From assembly GCA_937897495.1 (NCBI GenBank), contig CALCBL010000067.1, positions 1-5,072 on the forward strand: a DNA stretch of 5,072 nucleotides, given 5' to 3'. The position numbers and the translations under genes were made by a program. Shown in pieces: positions 1 to 5,072 of this stretch. Under the pieces are notes generated by a model. The model was given only the letters and a program-made list of their open reading frames with translations. It ran no database searches and was not told where the DNA came from. Each line of letters starts with the position of its first letter. Position 1 is the stretch's first letter. The DNA is from an uncultured Burkholderiales bacterium (lineage in GTDB: Bacteria > Pseudomonadota > Gammaproteobacteria > Burkholderiales > Burkholderiaceae_C).

Positions 1-118
1 TGGCCATGTCTTGCCAACTGATGGTTTGCCAGATGCCATATTCTTTCTCACGCATGGCCGGCGCCAAGGGCCGTTGCTTAGCGTGCGTCAATAGCAATTG
101 AGGAAAGGTCGTCTGCAT
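1..118 (-). CDS. AMP-dependent acyl-CoA synthetase/ligase-like protein (5' end only)
   Basis: The reverse strand from an ATG at 118-116 stays open to the window edge, giving 39 codons that begin MQTTFPQLLLTHAKQRP and continue through a KEYGIWQTISW segment. This pattern (a 'L-P-LL--hA---P--pA-r-K--GiWq-iSW' start) is typical of the N terminus of AMP-forming acyl-CoA ligases, which activate a carboxylic acid with ATP and load it onto coenzyme A. The catalytic motifs lie outside the window, so enzyme class rests on the N-terminal pattern alone and the substrate cannot be judged. A Shine-Dalgarno-like AGGA (minus strand, 127-124) lies 5 bases upstream of the ATG, supporting the start. The gene is divergent from the Crp-family regulator and shares its 166-base control region, so it is a natural candidate target of that regulator (inference). 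Confidence 0.72.
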   Translation of the reverse strand, partial: MQTTFPQLLLTHAKQRPLAPAMREKEYGIWQTISWQDMA

Positions 119-195
119 ACGGGTCCTGGTTAATCTCCGTCTTTTCCCATTGGAATAGACTTGTTTAATTCTGAGACTGGATGCTAGACTGTGAT

Positions 196-225
196 TTGAC
201 GTCAAGTTGTCATTTCGACGACAAT
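196..225 (+). promoter_or_regulatory. Candidate sigma70 promoter for the Crp-family gene
   Basis: TTGACG at 196-201 matches five of six bases of the sigma70 -35 consensus. GACAAT at 220-225 matches four of six of the -10 consensus, with an 18-base spacer. Transcription would start near 232, giving a leader of about 50 bases. The spacer is largely filled by the TTGTC-N8-GACAA dyad and the CTAGG dyad would lie just downstream of the start point, both positions where a bound regulator could interfere with or modulate initiation. The promoter is predicted by consensus only. Confidence 0.4.
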
Positions 226-240
226 CAAAGACGTGCCCCA

Positions 241-256
241 CTAGGATTTTCCCTAG
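241..256. promoter_or_regulatory. Candidate Crp/Fnr-family operator, CTAGG-N6-CCTAG
   Basis: A perfect 5-base inverted repeat, CTAGG (241-245) and CCTAG (252-256), is separated by ATTTTC. The 16-base footprint with a 6-base spacer is the architecture of the E. coli CRP site (TGTGA-N6-TCACA) but with different half-sites. It lies 28 bases upstream of the regulator's start codon and just downstream of the proposed transcription start, a placement that suits autorepression. The divergent gene could be controlled from the same site. Assignment to the adjacent regulator is inference from position and spacing. Confidence 0.45.
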
Positions 257-284
257 GGTTTTCAACGTCTTACAGTAAGTTGAC

Positions 285-1028
285 ATGACATCTGATCTGC
301 ATCAAAGAAGACGCCCGCCCACAGACGAGGAATTGAGCAACATTCCTTGGCTGACTTTGCTGTTACCCAAGGAACTCGAACGCGCTGTCAATGCCCTTCG
401 GGTAGGTGACGCTGAAAAAGGTGACTTTGTGTGCCGTGTAGGCCGGCCTGTGACTTACTGGTTTGGCAATGTCTCGGGCCTTCTCAAAATGAGCACCGAC
501 AACATCGACGGCCAAACCATGACTTTCACGGGCGTACCGCCAGGCGGTTGGTTTGGCGAAGGCACGGCTTTGAAACGCGAGGCTTACCGCTACAACATAC
601 AGGCCCTGAGGGCCAGCGTGGTGGCGGGCTTGCCCCTTGACACCTTTCATTGGTTGATTGACAACTCGCTGGGCTTTAACCGCTTTGTGATGAACCAGTT
701 GAACGAGCGCTTGGCTCAATTCATTGCGGCCAGGGAGTTTGACCGATTGAGCAATCCTGATTTGCGCGTTGCCCGCAATTTGGCGGCACTCTTTAATCCG
801 GTTCTGTTTCCAGGTGTGGGCGATTTGCTGCGCATTACCCAACAAGAGCTTGCTTATTTGGTGGGGCTTTCCAGGCAGCGCGTGAATGAAGCCATGATTC
901 ACCTGCAGGAAGAGGCGCTCATACGGGTTGAATATGGCGGCGTTCGAATTTTGAATTTGCATGGCCTTCGAACCCGCATGATTGACCGCAGAAACAGGGA
1001 CAATCCGTCCAAAGAAAACGTTTTATGA
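285..1028 (+). CDS. Crp/Fnr-family transcriptional regulator
   Basis: This 247-residue cytoplasmic DNA-binding regulator has an N-terminal cyclic-nucleotide-binding-like beta roll (about 20-125), a dimerisation helix (about 128-152, NRFVMNQLNERLAQF) and a C-terminal winged helix (about 155-227). The helix-turn-helix is at about 184-208 (ITQQELAYLVGLSRQRVNEA), followed by the wing. Aligned by eye with E. coli CRP, the phosphate-binding cassette keeps Glu72 (E92) and Arg82 (R102), but the Ser83 position is Tyr103. Recognition-helix residues R180, E181 and R185 correspond to R198, Q199 and E203, so the operator should differ from the CRP site. The only cysteine is C50, ruling out an FNR-type iron-sulfur cluster. 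The ATG at 285 gives a normal family length but has only a weak ribosome site. The gene is divergent from an acyl-CoA-ligase-like gene and overlaps the next gene by 4 bases. Effector and targets are unknown; family assignment is firm. Confidence 0.93.
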   Translation: MTSDLHQRRRPPTDEELSNIPWLTLLLPKELERAVNALRVGDAEKGDFVCRVGRPVTYWFGNVSGLLKMSTDNIDGQTMTFTGVPPGGWFGEGTALKREAYRYNIQALRASVVAGLPLDTFHWLIDNSLGFNRFVMNQLNERLAQFIAAREFDRLSNPDLRVARNLAALFNPVLFPGVGDLLRITQQELAYLVGLSRQRVNEAMIHLQEEALIRVEYGGVRILNLHGLRTRMIDRRNRDNPSKENVL

Positions 1029-1879
1029 ATCAGCCTCCTCCAAAGCCAGCCTTTGCTCGCGCGCCACGACCTGCCAACGCGGTCTCAAGCGCACACCCCA
1101 GTGCTTCTGGCGCTACCACGGTCCGCTTGAACAAGCGCATGGCCGAGTTAGGACTTTGCTCACGCCGCGAGGCCGATGCCTGGATTGAGCAGGGGTGGGT
1201 GATGGTCAATGGCCAAGTGGCCGAGATGGGCATGCAAGTGGGCTCCACCGATCGCATCACGGTAGAACGTGAAGCTCAAGCCCAACAAGAACAGCAAGTG
1301 ACGGTGCTACTGCACAAGCCCATGGGCTACGTGAGTGGTCAGGCCGAAGATGGTCACGAACCCGCCATGGTGCTGTTTCAAGCGCGCAATCAATGGACTG
1401 GCGACACCACTCGCATTCGCTTCAGCCCTGCGCAGTTCAAAGGCCTGGCGCCTGCAGGCCGCTTGGACATTGACTCTGTGGGCATGCTCGTGATGACACA
1501 AGACGGCCGCGTGGCGCGTCAGCTCATCGGCGAGGACGCCGACATGGAGAAAGAATATTTGGTGCGCGTCACTTGCACGGGGCCGCAAGGCGATGTGGCG
1601 GTCAACGTGCAAGCGCATTTTCCGGTGGCTCAGATGCAACGCTTAAGGCATGGCCTCAGTTTGGATGGCAAGCCCTTGAAGCCTGCCCAAGTGGAATGGC
1701 AAAACCCAGAGCAACTTCGCTTTGTACTCAAAGAAGGCAAGAAACGTCAAATTAGGCGCATGTGCGAGCAAGTGGGTCTGAAGGTGGTGGGCCTCAAGCG
1801 AATTCGCATGGGCCGCATCAGCTTGGGTGCTTTGCCCGTGGGGCAATGGCGTTATTTGGGTCCTAAAGAGTCTTTTTAA
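1025..1879 (+). CDS. rluF: RsuA/RluB/E/F-family rRNA pseudouridine synthase, RluF-like
   Basis: This 284-residue protein is predicted to isomerise a specific uridine in rRNA to pseudouridine. A proline- and alanine-rich N-terminal tail (1-32) is followed by an S4 RNA-binding domain (about 33-78, RLNKRMAELGLCSRREAD to VNGQ). The catalytic domain carries HKPMG (97-101), the hallmark GRLD with catalytic Asp148 (145-148), EKEYLV (175-180) and GKKRQIRRMCEQ (238-249). The QIRRMCE segment matches E. coli RluF (23S rRNA U2604) better than RluB, RluE or RsuA, so the symbol is given with moderate confidence; target-base specificity is inferred. The stretch between KP and GRLD is about 17 residues longer than in RluF. 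Its ATG overlaps the regulator's TGA stop as ATGA, suggesting translational coupling, with only a weak purine-rich AAAGAAAA upstream. A start farther downstream, before the S4 domain, cannot be excluded. Confidence 0.9.
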   Translation: MNQPPPKPAFARAPRPANAVSSAHPSASGATTVRLNKRMAELGLCSRREADAWIEQGWVMVNGQVAEMGMQVGSTDRITVEREAQAQQEQQVTVLLHKPMGYVSGQAEDGHEPAMVLFQARNQWTGDTTRIRFSPAQFKGLAPAGRLDIDSVGMLVMTQDGRVARQLIGEDADMEKEYLVRVTCTGPQGDVAVNVQAHFPVAQMQRLRHGLSLDGKPLKPAQVEWQNPEQLRFVLKEGKKRQIRRMCEQVGLKVVGLKRIRMGRISLGALPVGQWRYLGPKESF

Positions 1880-1907
1880 TTTCAAGGTTTAAAACCAGCC
1901 TAAGTTT

Positions 1908-1911
1908 GGAG
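1908..1911 (+). promoter_or_regulatory. Ribosome binding site of the solute-binding protein gene
   Basis: GGAG lies 10 bases before the ATG at 1922, slightly long but usable spacing. It supports this start, which also gives a complete signal peptide. The 42-base gap after the pseudouridine synthase gene has no convincing terminator or promoter, so cotranscription is likely. Confidence 0.6.
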
Positions 1912-1921
1912 CGAACACAAC

Positions 1922-2959
1922 ATGAACTCAACATTGAAGAAAACTTGGAAATCCGCATTGGGCCTGTGTGTCTTGACCAGCGCACTGAGTGCTGGCGCGC
2001 AAACTGCCACCGTCAATGCCATTTGCAGTACCGATCAAAGTTGGTGCGAAATGGCGGCGCAAGCATTCACCAAAGCCACGGGCATCACGGTGTTGCAAAC
2101 TCGCAAAGCCACGGGCGAGGCCTTGGCACAAATTCGAGCCGAAGCTGCCAACCCCAAAACCGACATTTGGTGGGGCGGCACAGGCGATCCTTTTTTACAA
2201 GCGGCTGAAATTGGCCTGCTTGCTCCCTACCGTCCCGCCTACATCAATGATCTCTACGGCTGGAGTGTTCGCCAATACGCCATGTCAGAAAACAAAGTGG
2301 GCGGCTTCTACACCAGCGCCATCGGCTTTGGTTGGAACACAGAATTGCTGAAAAAGAAAAACCTGCCTGTGCCCAAGTGCTGGTCAGACTTGATCAAGCC
2401 CATTTACAAAGGCGAAGTTGAAATTTCACACCCCGCTTCCAGCGGCACGGCCTACACCATCTTGGCAGGTCTGGTGCAACTGATGGGCGAGGAAGCCGCT
2501 TTTGAATACATGAAAAAGCTCAACGCCAACATCACCCAATACACCCGCAGTGGCACGGCCCAAGCGCCCAATGTAGCCAAGGGCGAAGTGGCTGTAGGGA
2601 TCAGTTTTATGTTTGGTTTTGACCTTTGGAAACACAACAAGTACCCTGTGCAATCTGGTGCACCCTGCGAAGGCACCAGCTATGAAATTGGTGGCATCGC
2701 GCTGATCAAAGGCGCACGCAATGCGGCTGCGGCCAAGCAATATTACGACTGGCTGATGAGTGCTGATGGCCAAAAAATTGGCGGTTTGGCGGGTAGCCTG
2801 CAATTTCCGGCCAACAAAACTTTTAAACCTGACGCTCGAATTCCCACACTCGACGATGTGAGGTTGATCAAGTACGACTTTGAAAAGTATGGCAAAGCCG
2901 CAGAGCGAAAGCGTCTGCTCGACCGCTGGAACAAAGAAGTGGGCGCTCAGGCTCGCTGA
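1922..2959 (+). CDS. Periplasmic ABC-type solute-binding protein (AfuA/FbpA-like, COG1840-type)
   Basis: This 345-residue protein has a classic signal peptide: a basic N terminus (K6, K7, K10), a hydrophobic core to about residue 24 and a likely AGA|Q cleavage after residue 26. C16 is not in a lipobox, so it should be soluble in the periplasm. The mature part has the pattern of the ferric/phosphate-ester/phosphonate-type binding proteins: an N-terminal lobe with TDIWWGGTGDPFLQA (80-94), then IGFGWNTELL (134-143), WSDLIKPIYKGEVEISHP (154-171) and SGTAYTILAGL (174-184), and a C-terminal helix-rich end. These proteins deliver a ligand to an inner-membrane ABC importer, but no permease or ATPase gene is adjacent. 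The adjacent tyrosine pair that binds iron in FbpA is not evident in the corresponding 205-235 region; the only YY is 274-275 in a helix. Four cysteines remain in the mature protein (35, 42, 153, 249), enough for two disulfides. The family includes binders of Fe(III), 2-aminoethylphosphonate and sugar phosphates, so the substrate is left open. Confidence 0.88.
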   Translation: MNSTLKKTWKSALGLCVLTSALSAGAQTATVNAICSTDQSWCEMAAQAFTKATGITVLQTRKATGEALAQIRAEAANPKTDIWWGGTGDPFLQAAEIGLLAPYRPAYINDLYGWSVRQYAMSENKVGGFYTSAIGFGWNTELLKKKNLPVPKCWSDLIKPIYKGEVEISHPASSGTAYTILAGLVQLMGEEAAFEYMKKLNANITQYTRSGTAQAPNVAKGEVAVGISFMFGFDLWKHNKYPVQSGAPCEGTSYEIGGIALIKGARNAAAAKQYYDWLMSADGQKIGGLAGSLQFPANKTFKPDARIPTLDDVRLIKYDFEKYGKAAERKRLLDRWNKEVGAQAR

Positions 2960-2979
2960 ATGACCCCACATTAACCCCT

Positions 2980-2994
2980 CTTGAAATTTTCAAG
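2980..2994. repeat. Perfect short inverted repeat CTTGAAATTTTCAAG
   Basis: CTTGAAA and TTTCAAG are perfect complements around a single T. The repeat abuts the GC-rich terminator stem and its left half is the -35 element of the proposed htpG heat-shock promoter. In RNA it could form a small AU-rich hairpin just ahead of the terminator. Because it is symmetric, a -35-like CTTGAAA also exists on the minus strand, but I see no matching -10 there. Confidence 0.6.
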
Positions 2995-3007
2995 CCCACC
3001 CCCAAAT
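2980..3007 (+). promoter_or_regulatory. Candidate sigma32 (RpoH) heat-shock promoter of htpG
   Basis: CTTGAAA (2980-2986) matches the sigma32 -35 element and CCCCAAAT (3000-3007) closely matches the -10 element CCCCATTT, with 13 bases between them. Counted from CTTGAA the spacing is 14, the same as in the E. coli dnaK P1 promoter. Transcription would start near 3014, leaving a leader of about 80 bases before htpG, whose E. coli homologue is a known sigma32 gene. The element overlaps the terminator of the preceding gene. No CIRCE dyad is present, so HrcA control is not suggested. Confidence 0.62.
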
Positions 3008-3027
3008 CAAAAGGCGGTGGGTTATTT
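2993..3027 (+). terminator. Intrinsic terminator after the solute-binding protein gene
   Basis: The 5' arm CCCACC (2995-3000) pairs with GGTGGG (3016-3021). The stem can be extended outward by A2993-U3023 and G2994-U3022 and inward, past one C-C mismatch, by two C-G pairs, closing on a 9-base A-rich loop. TTATTT (3022-3027) follows as the T tract. It starts 34 bases after the stop codon at 2959 and would end the transcript from the regulator, pseudouridine synthase and binding protein genes. Confidence 0.65.
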
Positions 3028-3041
3028 GACCCCTGAGTTTC

Positions 3042-3088
3042 TGCGGCCTTACGCCTGCAAAACCTGTTTTAACTTTAATTTGTAAATT
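3042..3088 (+). promoter_or_regulatory. Structured htpG 5' leader without a Shine-Dalgarno site
   Basis: Three small hairpins can be drawn in tandem in the predicted leader. The first (3042-3059) pairs UGC with GCA and GGC with GCC, with one bulged U3056 and loop CUUAC. The second is AAAA-CCUG-UUUU (within 3059-3070, plus an adjacent C-G that could close a tighter loop). The third is AAUU-UGUA-AAUU (3077-3088), ending 5 bases before the AUG. No AGGA/GGAG-like ribosome site occurs at normal spacing; GAAG directly abuts the start codon. The last two hairpins are AU-rich and weak. Regulation by temperature is speculation; no ROSE or FourU signature is seen. Confidence 0.3.
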
Positions 3089-3093
3089 CGAAG

Positions 3094-5061
3094 ATGACTA
3101 AAAAGACCCATGCTTTCCAAGCCGAAGTGGCCCAACTGCTTCATTTGGTCACCCACTCCCTGTATTCCAACCCCGAAATTTTTGTACGTGAATTGATCTC
3201 CAACGCTTCAGACGCCTGCGACAAACTGCGCTTTGAAGCTTTGAACAACGATGCGCTGTACGAGAGTCAGCCCAATTTGGAAGTTCGTTTGTCATTTGAC
3301 ACCGAGGCCAAGACCCTGACCATTACCGACAACGGCATTGGCATGACGGCGCAAGAAGCCATCGATAATTTGGGCACCATTGCCAAGAGCGGTACCAAGG
3401 ACTTTGTGAGCAAGCTCTCGGGTGATCAAAAGGCCGATGCACAGCTCATTGGTCAGTTTGGCGTGGGCTTCTATTCTGGGTTCATTGTGGCCGACAAGAT
3501 CACAGTGGAAACGCGCCGCGCCGGCGCGCCTGCATCCGAAGGTGTGCGCTGGATCAGTGGTGGCACGGGCGATTTTGAAGTTGAAAACATCGAGTTGGCA
3601 CATCGCGGCTCCAGCATCATTTTGCATTTGCGCGAAGACGCGCTGCAATACGCCAACACGTGGAAGCTCAAAGAAATCGTTGGCAAATACTCCGACCACA
3701 TCAGCTTGCCCATCTTGATGGAAAAAGAAGAGTGGAAAGATGGCGAACTGATTGGCAAAGACGAAAGCGAAGGCCGTCAACCTGGCAGCATGGTCAAGAC
3801 CGGTGAATGGGAGGCCATCAACAAAGCCACAGCATTGTGGACGCGTCCTAAAAAAGACGTGACAGAAGAGCAGTACAAAGATTTCTACAAACAAATTAGC
3901 AAGGACTTTGCCGAGCCCCTCACATGGACGCACAACCGCGTAGAAGGCAGCACCGAGTACACACAACTTTTGTACATCCCTTCACAAGCACCGCAAGACC
4001 TGTGGAACCGTGACAAAAAAGCCGGCATCAAGTTGTACGTGAAGCGCGTGTTCATCATGGACGATGCAGAAGCCCTCATGCCCAGCTATTTGCGATTTGT
4101 GAAGGGCGTGGTGGACTCTGCCGATTTGCCCTTGAACGTGAGCCGTGAATTGCTGCAAGAAAGTCGCGACGTCAAAGCCATTCGCGAAGGTTGTACCAAG
4201 CGCGTTTTGTCCATGCTGGAAGACTTGGCCAAACACAACGATGCACCAGAGGCTTCTGCCGATGGCGTGACCGATGTGGTGAGCGAAGAAGACAAAGCCA
4301 AGCAAGGCCAGTACACCAGCTTCTACAAAGAGTTTGGTGCCGTGCTCAAAGAAGGCTTGGGCGAAGACTTTGGCAACCGCGATCGCTTGGCCAAATTGTT
4401 GCGCTTTGCTTCCACGTCTTCAGACGAAGTGAGTGTGTCTTTGGCCCACTACAAAGCGCGCATGAAAGAAGGCCAAGAAGCCATTTACTACATCACTGCC
4501 GACACACTGGCTGCCGCCAAGTACAGCCCCCAACTGGAAGTGTTCAAGAAGAAGGGCATTGAAGTCTTGCTCATGACCGATCGCGTGGACGAGTGGGCCT
4601 TGAACTTCTTGAACGAGTTTGATGGCACCCCCATGCAAAGTGTCGCCAAAGGCGCCGTCGACTTGGGCACACTGCAAGACGAAGAAGAAAAGAAAGCCGC
4701 GGAAGAAGCGGCTGAAACCTTCAAGCCTTTGCTGGCCAAATTGAAAGAAGCTTTGAAGGACAAAGCAGAAGATGTGCGCGTGACCAGCCGCTTGGTGGAC
4801 TCACCTGCTTGTTTGGTGGTGACCGACAACGGCATGAGCATGCAGTTGGCGCGCATGCTCAAACAAGCCGGTCAAGAAGCCCCTGAATCGAAGCCTGTGC
4901 TGGAAGTCAATCCTGAACACGCTTTGGTCAAGAAGCTCGAAGGCTCTGTGCACTTCAATGACCTGGCCAACATTTTGTTTGACCAAGCCTTGTTGGCCGA
5001 AGGCGGTATGCCTGCAGACCCAGCGGCTTATGTGCGCCGCGTGAATGCGTTATTGGTTTAA
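3094..5061 (+). CDS. htpG: HtpG, bacterial Hsp90 molecular chaperone
   Basis: This 655-residue cytosolic ATP-dependent chaperone works as a dimer, remodels client proteins and cooperates with the DnaK system. The N-terminal GHKL ATPase domain (about 1-215) shows catalytic E33 and N37 in [21 protein letters not shown] (79-84) and GQFGVGFYS (120-128). The middle domain (about 240-520) includes ALWTR (247-251), TWTHNRVEG (277-285), LLYIPSQAP (292-300) and [11 protein letters not shown] (345-355), whose R351 corresponds to the arginine that contacts ATP from the middle domain. The C-terminal dimerisation domain (about 535-655) ends near VRRVNALLV and lacks the eukaryotic MEEVD tail, as expected. 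It is about 30 residues longer than the 624-residue E. coli protein, mainly from extra residues in the N-M linker (about 222-236) and a charged insertion at about 381-403. The ATG at 3094 is fixed by homology ([17 protein letters not shown]), although no Shine-Dalgarno is evident. A sigma32-like promoter lies upstream. Confidence 0.98.
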   Translation: MTKKTHAFQAEVAQLLHLVTHSLYSNPEIFVRELISNASDACDKLRFEALNNDALYESQPNLEVRLSFDTEAKTLTITDNGIGMTAQEAIDNLGTIAKSGTKDFVSKLSGDQKADAQLIGQFGVGFYSGFIVADKITVETRRAGAPASEGVRWISGGTGDFEVENIELAHRGSSIILHLREDALQYANTWKLKEIVGKYSDHISLPILMEKEEWKDGELIGKDESEGRQPGSMVKTGEWEAINKATALWTRPKKDVTEEQYKDFYKQISKDFAEPLTWTHNRVEGSTEYTQLLYIPSQAPQDLWNRDKKAGIKLYVKRVFIMDDAEALMPSYLRFVKGVVDSADLPLNVSRELLQESRDVKAIREGCTKRVLSMLEDLAKHNDAPEASADGVTDVVSEEDKAKQGQYTSFYKEFGAVLKEGLGEDFGNRDRLAKLLRFASTSSDEVSVSLAHYKARMKEGQEAIYYITADTLAAAKYSPQLEVFKKKGIEVLLMTDRVDEWALNFLNEFDGTPMQSVAKGAVDLGTLQDEEEKKAAEEAAETFKPLLAKLKEALKDKAEDVRVTSRLVDSPACLVVTDNGMSMQLARMLKQAGQEAPESKPVLEVNPEHALVKKLEGSVHFNDLANILFDQALLAEGGMPADPAAYVRRVNALLV

Positions 5062-5072
5062 ACCACCAAGAG

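Larger units (their letters stand above)
119..284. promoter_or_regulatory. Divergent intergenic control region
   Basis: This 166-base gap separates the leftward ligase-like gene from the rightward regulator and has no coding potential I can support. It contains four separate small dyads: TTGACGTCAA (196-205), TTGTC-N8-GACAA (207-224), CTAGG-N6-CCTAG (241-256) and CTTACAGTAAG (269-279). By eye, all CTAG tetranucleotides I could find in the window are here (184-187, 241-244, 253-256); CTAG is generally rare in proteobacterial coding DNA. A rightward sigma70-like promoter can be proposed; I found no convincing -10 element for the leftward gene. Confidence 0.7.

Noticed and set aside
285..450. 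FNR-type oxygen-sensing iron-sulfur regulator
   Set aside because: The protein has a single cysteine (C50) and no N-terminal cysteine cluster.
363..962. 199-codon open frame on the minus strand opposite the Crp-family gene
   Set aside because: It lies wholly antisense to a clear family member, has no recognisable domain, and its protein composition looks like a codon-bias shadow.
1886..1896. GGTTTAAAACC inverted repeat between the synthase and binding-protein genes
   Set aside because: The stem is only four pairs, half AU, with no T tract after it; it is unlikely to terminate transcription.
1958..1969. Possible lipoprotein cysteine in the binding-protein signal peptide (C16)
   Set aside because: The preceding residues L-G-L do not fit a lipobox, and a normal signal peptidase I site follows at about residue 26.
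2426..2971. 181-codon minus-strand open frame opposite the solute-binding protein gene
   Set aside because: No domain or credible start signal; the sense strand encodes a well-supported exported protein.
3026..3054. Possible sigma70 promoter for htpG with TTGACC as -35
   Set aside because: At 16-18 base spacing the -10 candidates (around TTACGC) match the consensus poorly.
2960..3093. CIRCE-type HrcA operator upstream of htpG
   Set aside because: Neither TTAGCACTC nor GAGTGCTAA is present; the CTTGAAATTTTCAAG dyad is different in sequence and spacing.
3292..3966. 224-codon minus-strand open frame opposite htpG
   Set aside because: Antisense to the highly conserved ATPase domain; long antisense frames are common opposite genes with strong codon bias.

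Overview
The window looks like a chromosomal segment of a betaproteobacterium, most likely order Burkholderiales and probably a Comamonadaceae-type freshwater lineage. This rests on recalled similarity of the protein sequences (HtpG, an RluF-type pseudouridine synthase with an enlarged loop, and a Crp-family regulator divergent from an acyl-CoA-ligase-type gene) and on moderate GC content. It is an inference, not a database result. I see no transposase, phage gene, CRISPR array, tRNA or rRNA. All complete genes are intact and on the + strand.

Layout. Positions 1-118 hold the 5' end of a leftward gene resembling AMP-forming acyl-CoA ligases. Positions 119-284 are a divergent control region unusually dense in small palindromes. 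It contains a plausible rightward sigma70 promoter and a CTAGG-N6-CCTAG dyad with the same half-site spacing as a CRP operator. Then come a Crp/Fnr-family regulator (285-1028), an RsuA/RluF-type rRNA pseudouridine synthase (1025-1879, ATGA overlap with the regulator) and an exported ABC-type solute-binding protein (1922-2959) with no permease or ATPase gene beside it. These three genes are closely spaced and can be read as one transcript ending at an intrinsic terminator at 2993-3027. The last gene is htpG (3094-5061), the bacterial Hsp90 chaperone, complete within the window.

The most informative regulatory site is at 2980-3007. CTTGAAA, 13 bases, then CCCCAAAT is a close match to a heat-shock sigma32 promoter and is correctly placed for htpG. 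Its DNA overlaps the 5' arm and loop of the terminator of the preceding gene, so one short segment appears to end one transcription unit and start the next. The htpG leader has no recognisable Shine-Dalgarno sequence and can form several small hairpins.

The genes do not form an obvious single pathway. The regulator probably controls itself and perhaps the divergent ligase; the pseudouridine synthase is housekeeping; the binding protein's ligand is unknown; HtpG is a stress chaperone. I found no convincing new multi-gene system. The main leads are the regulatory DNA elements and the orphan binding protein.
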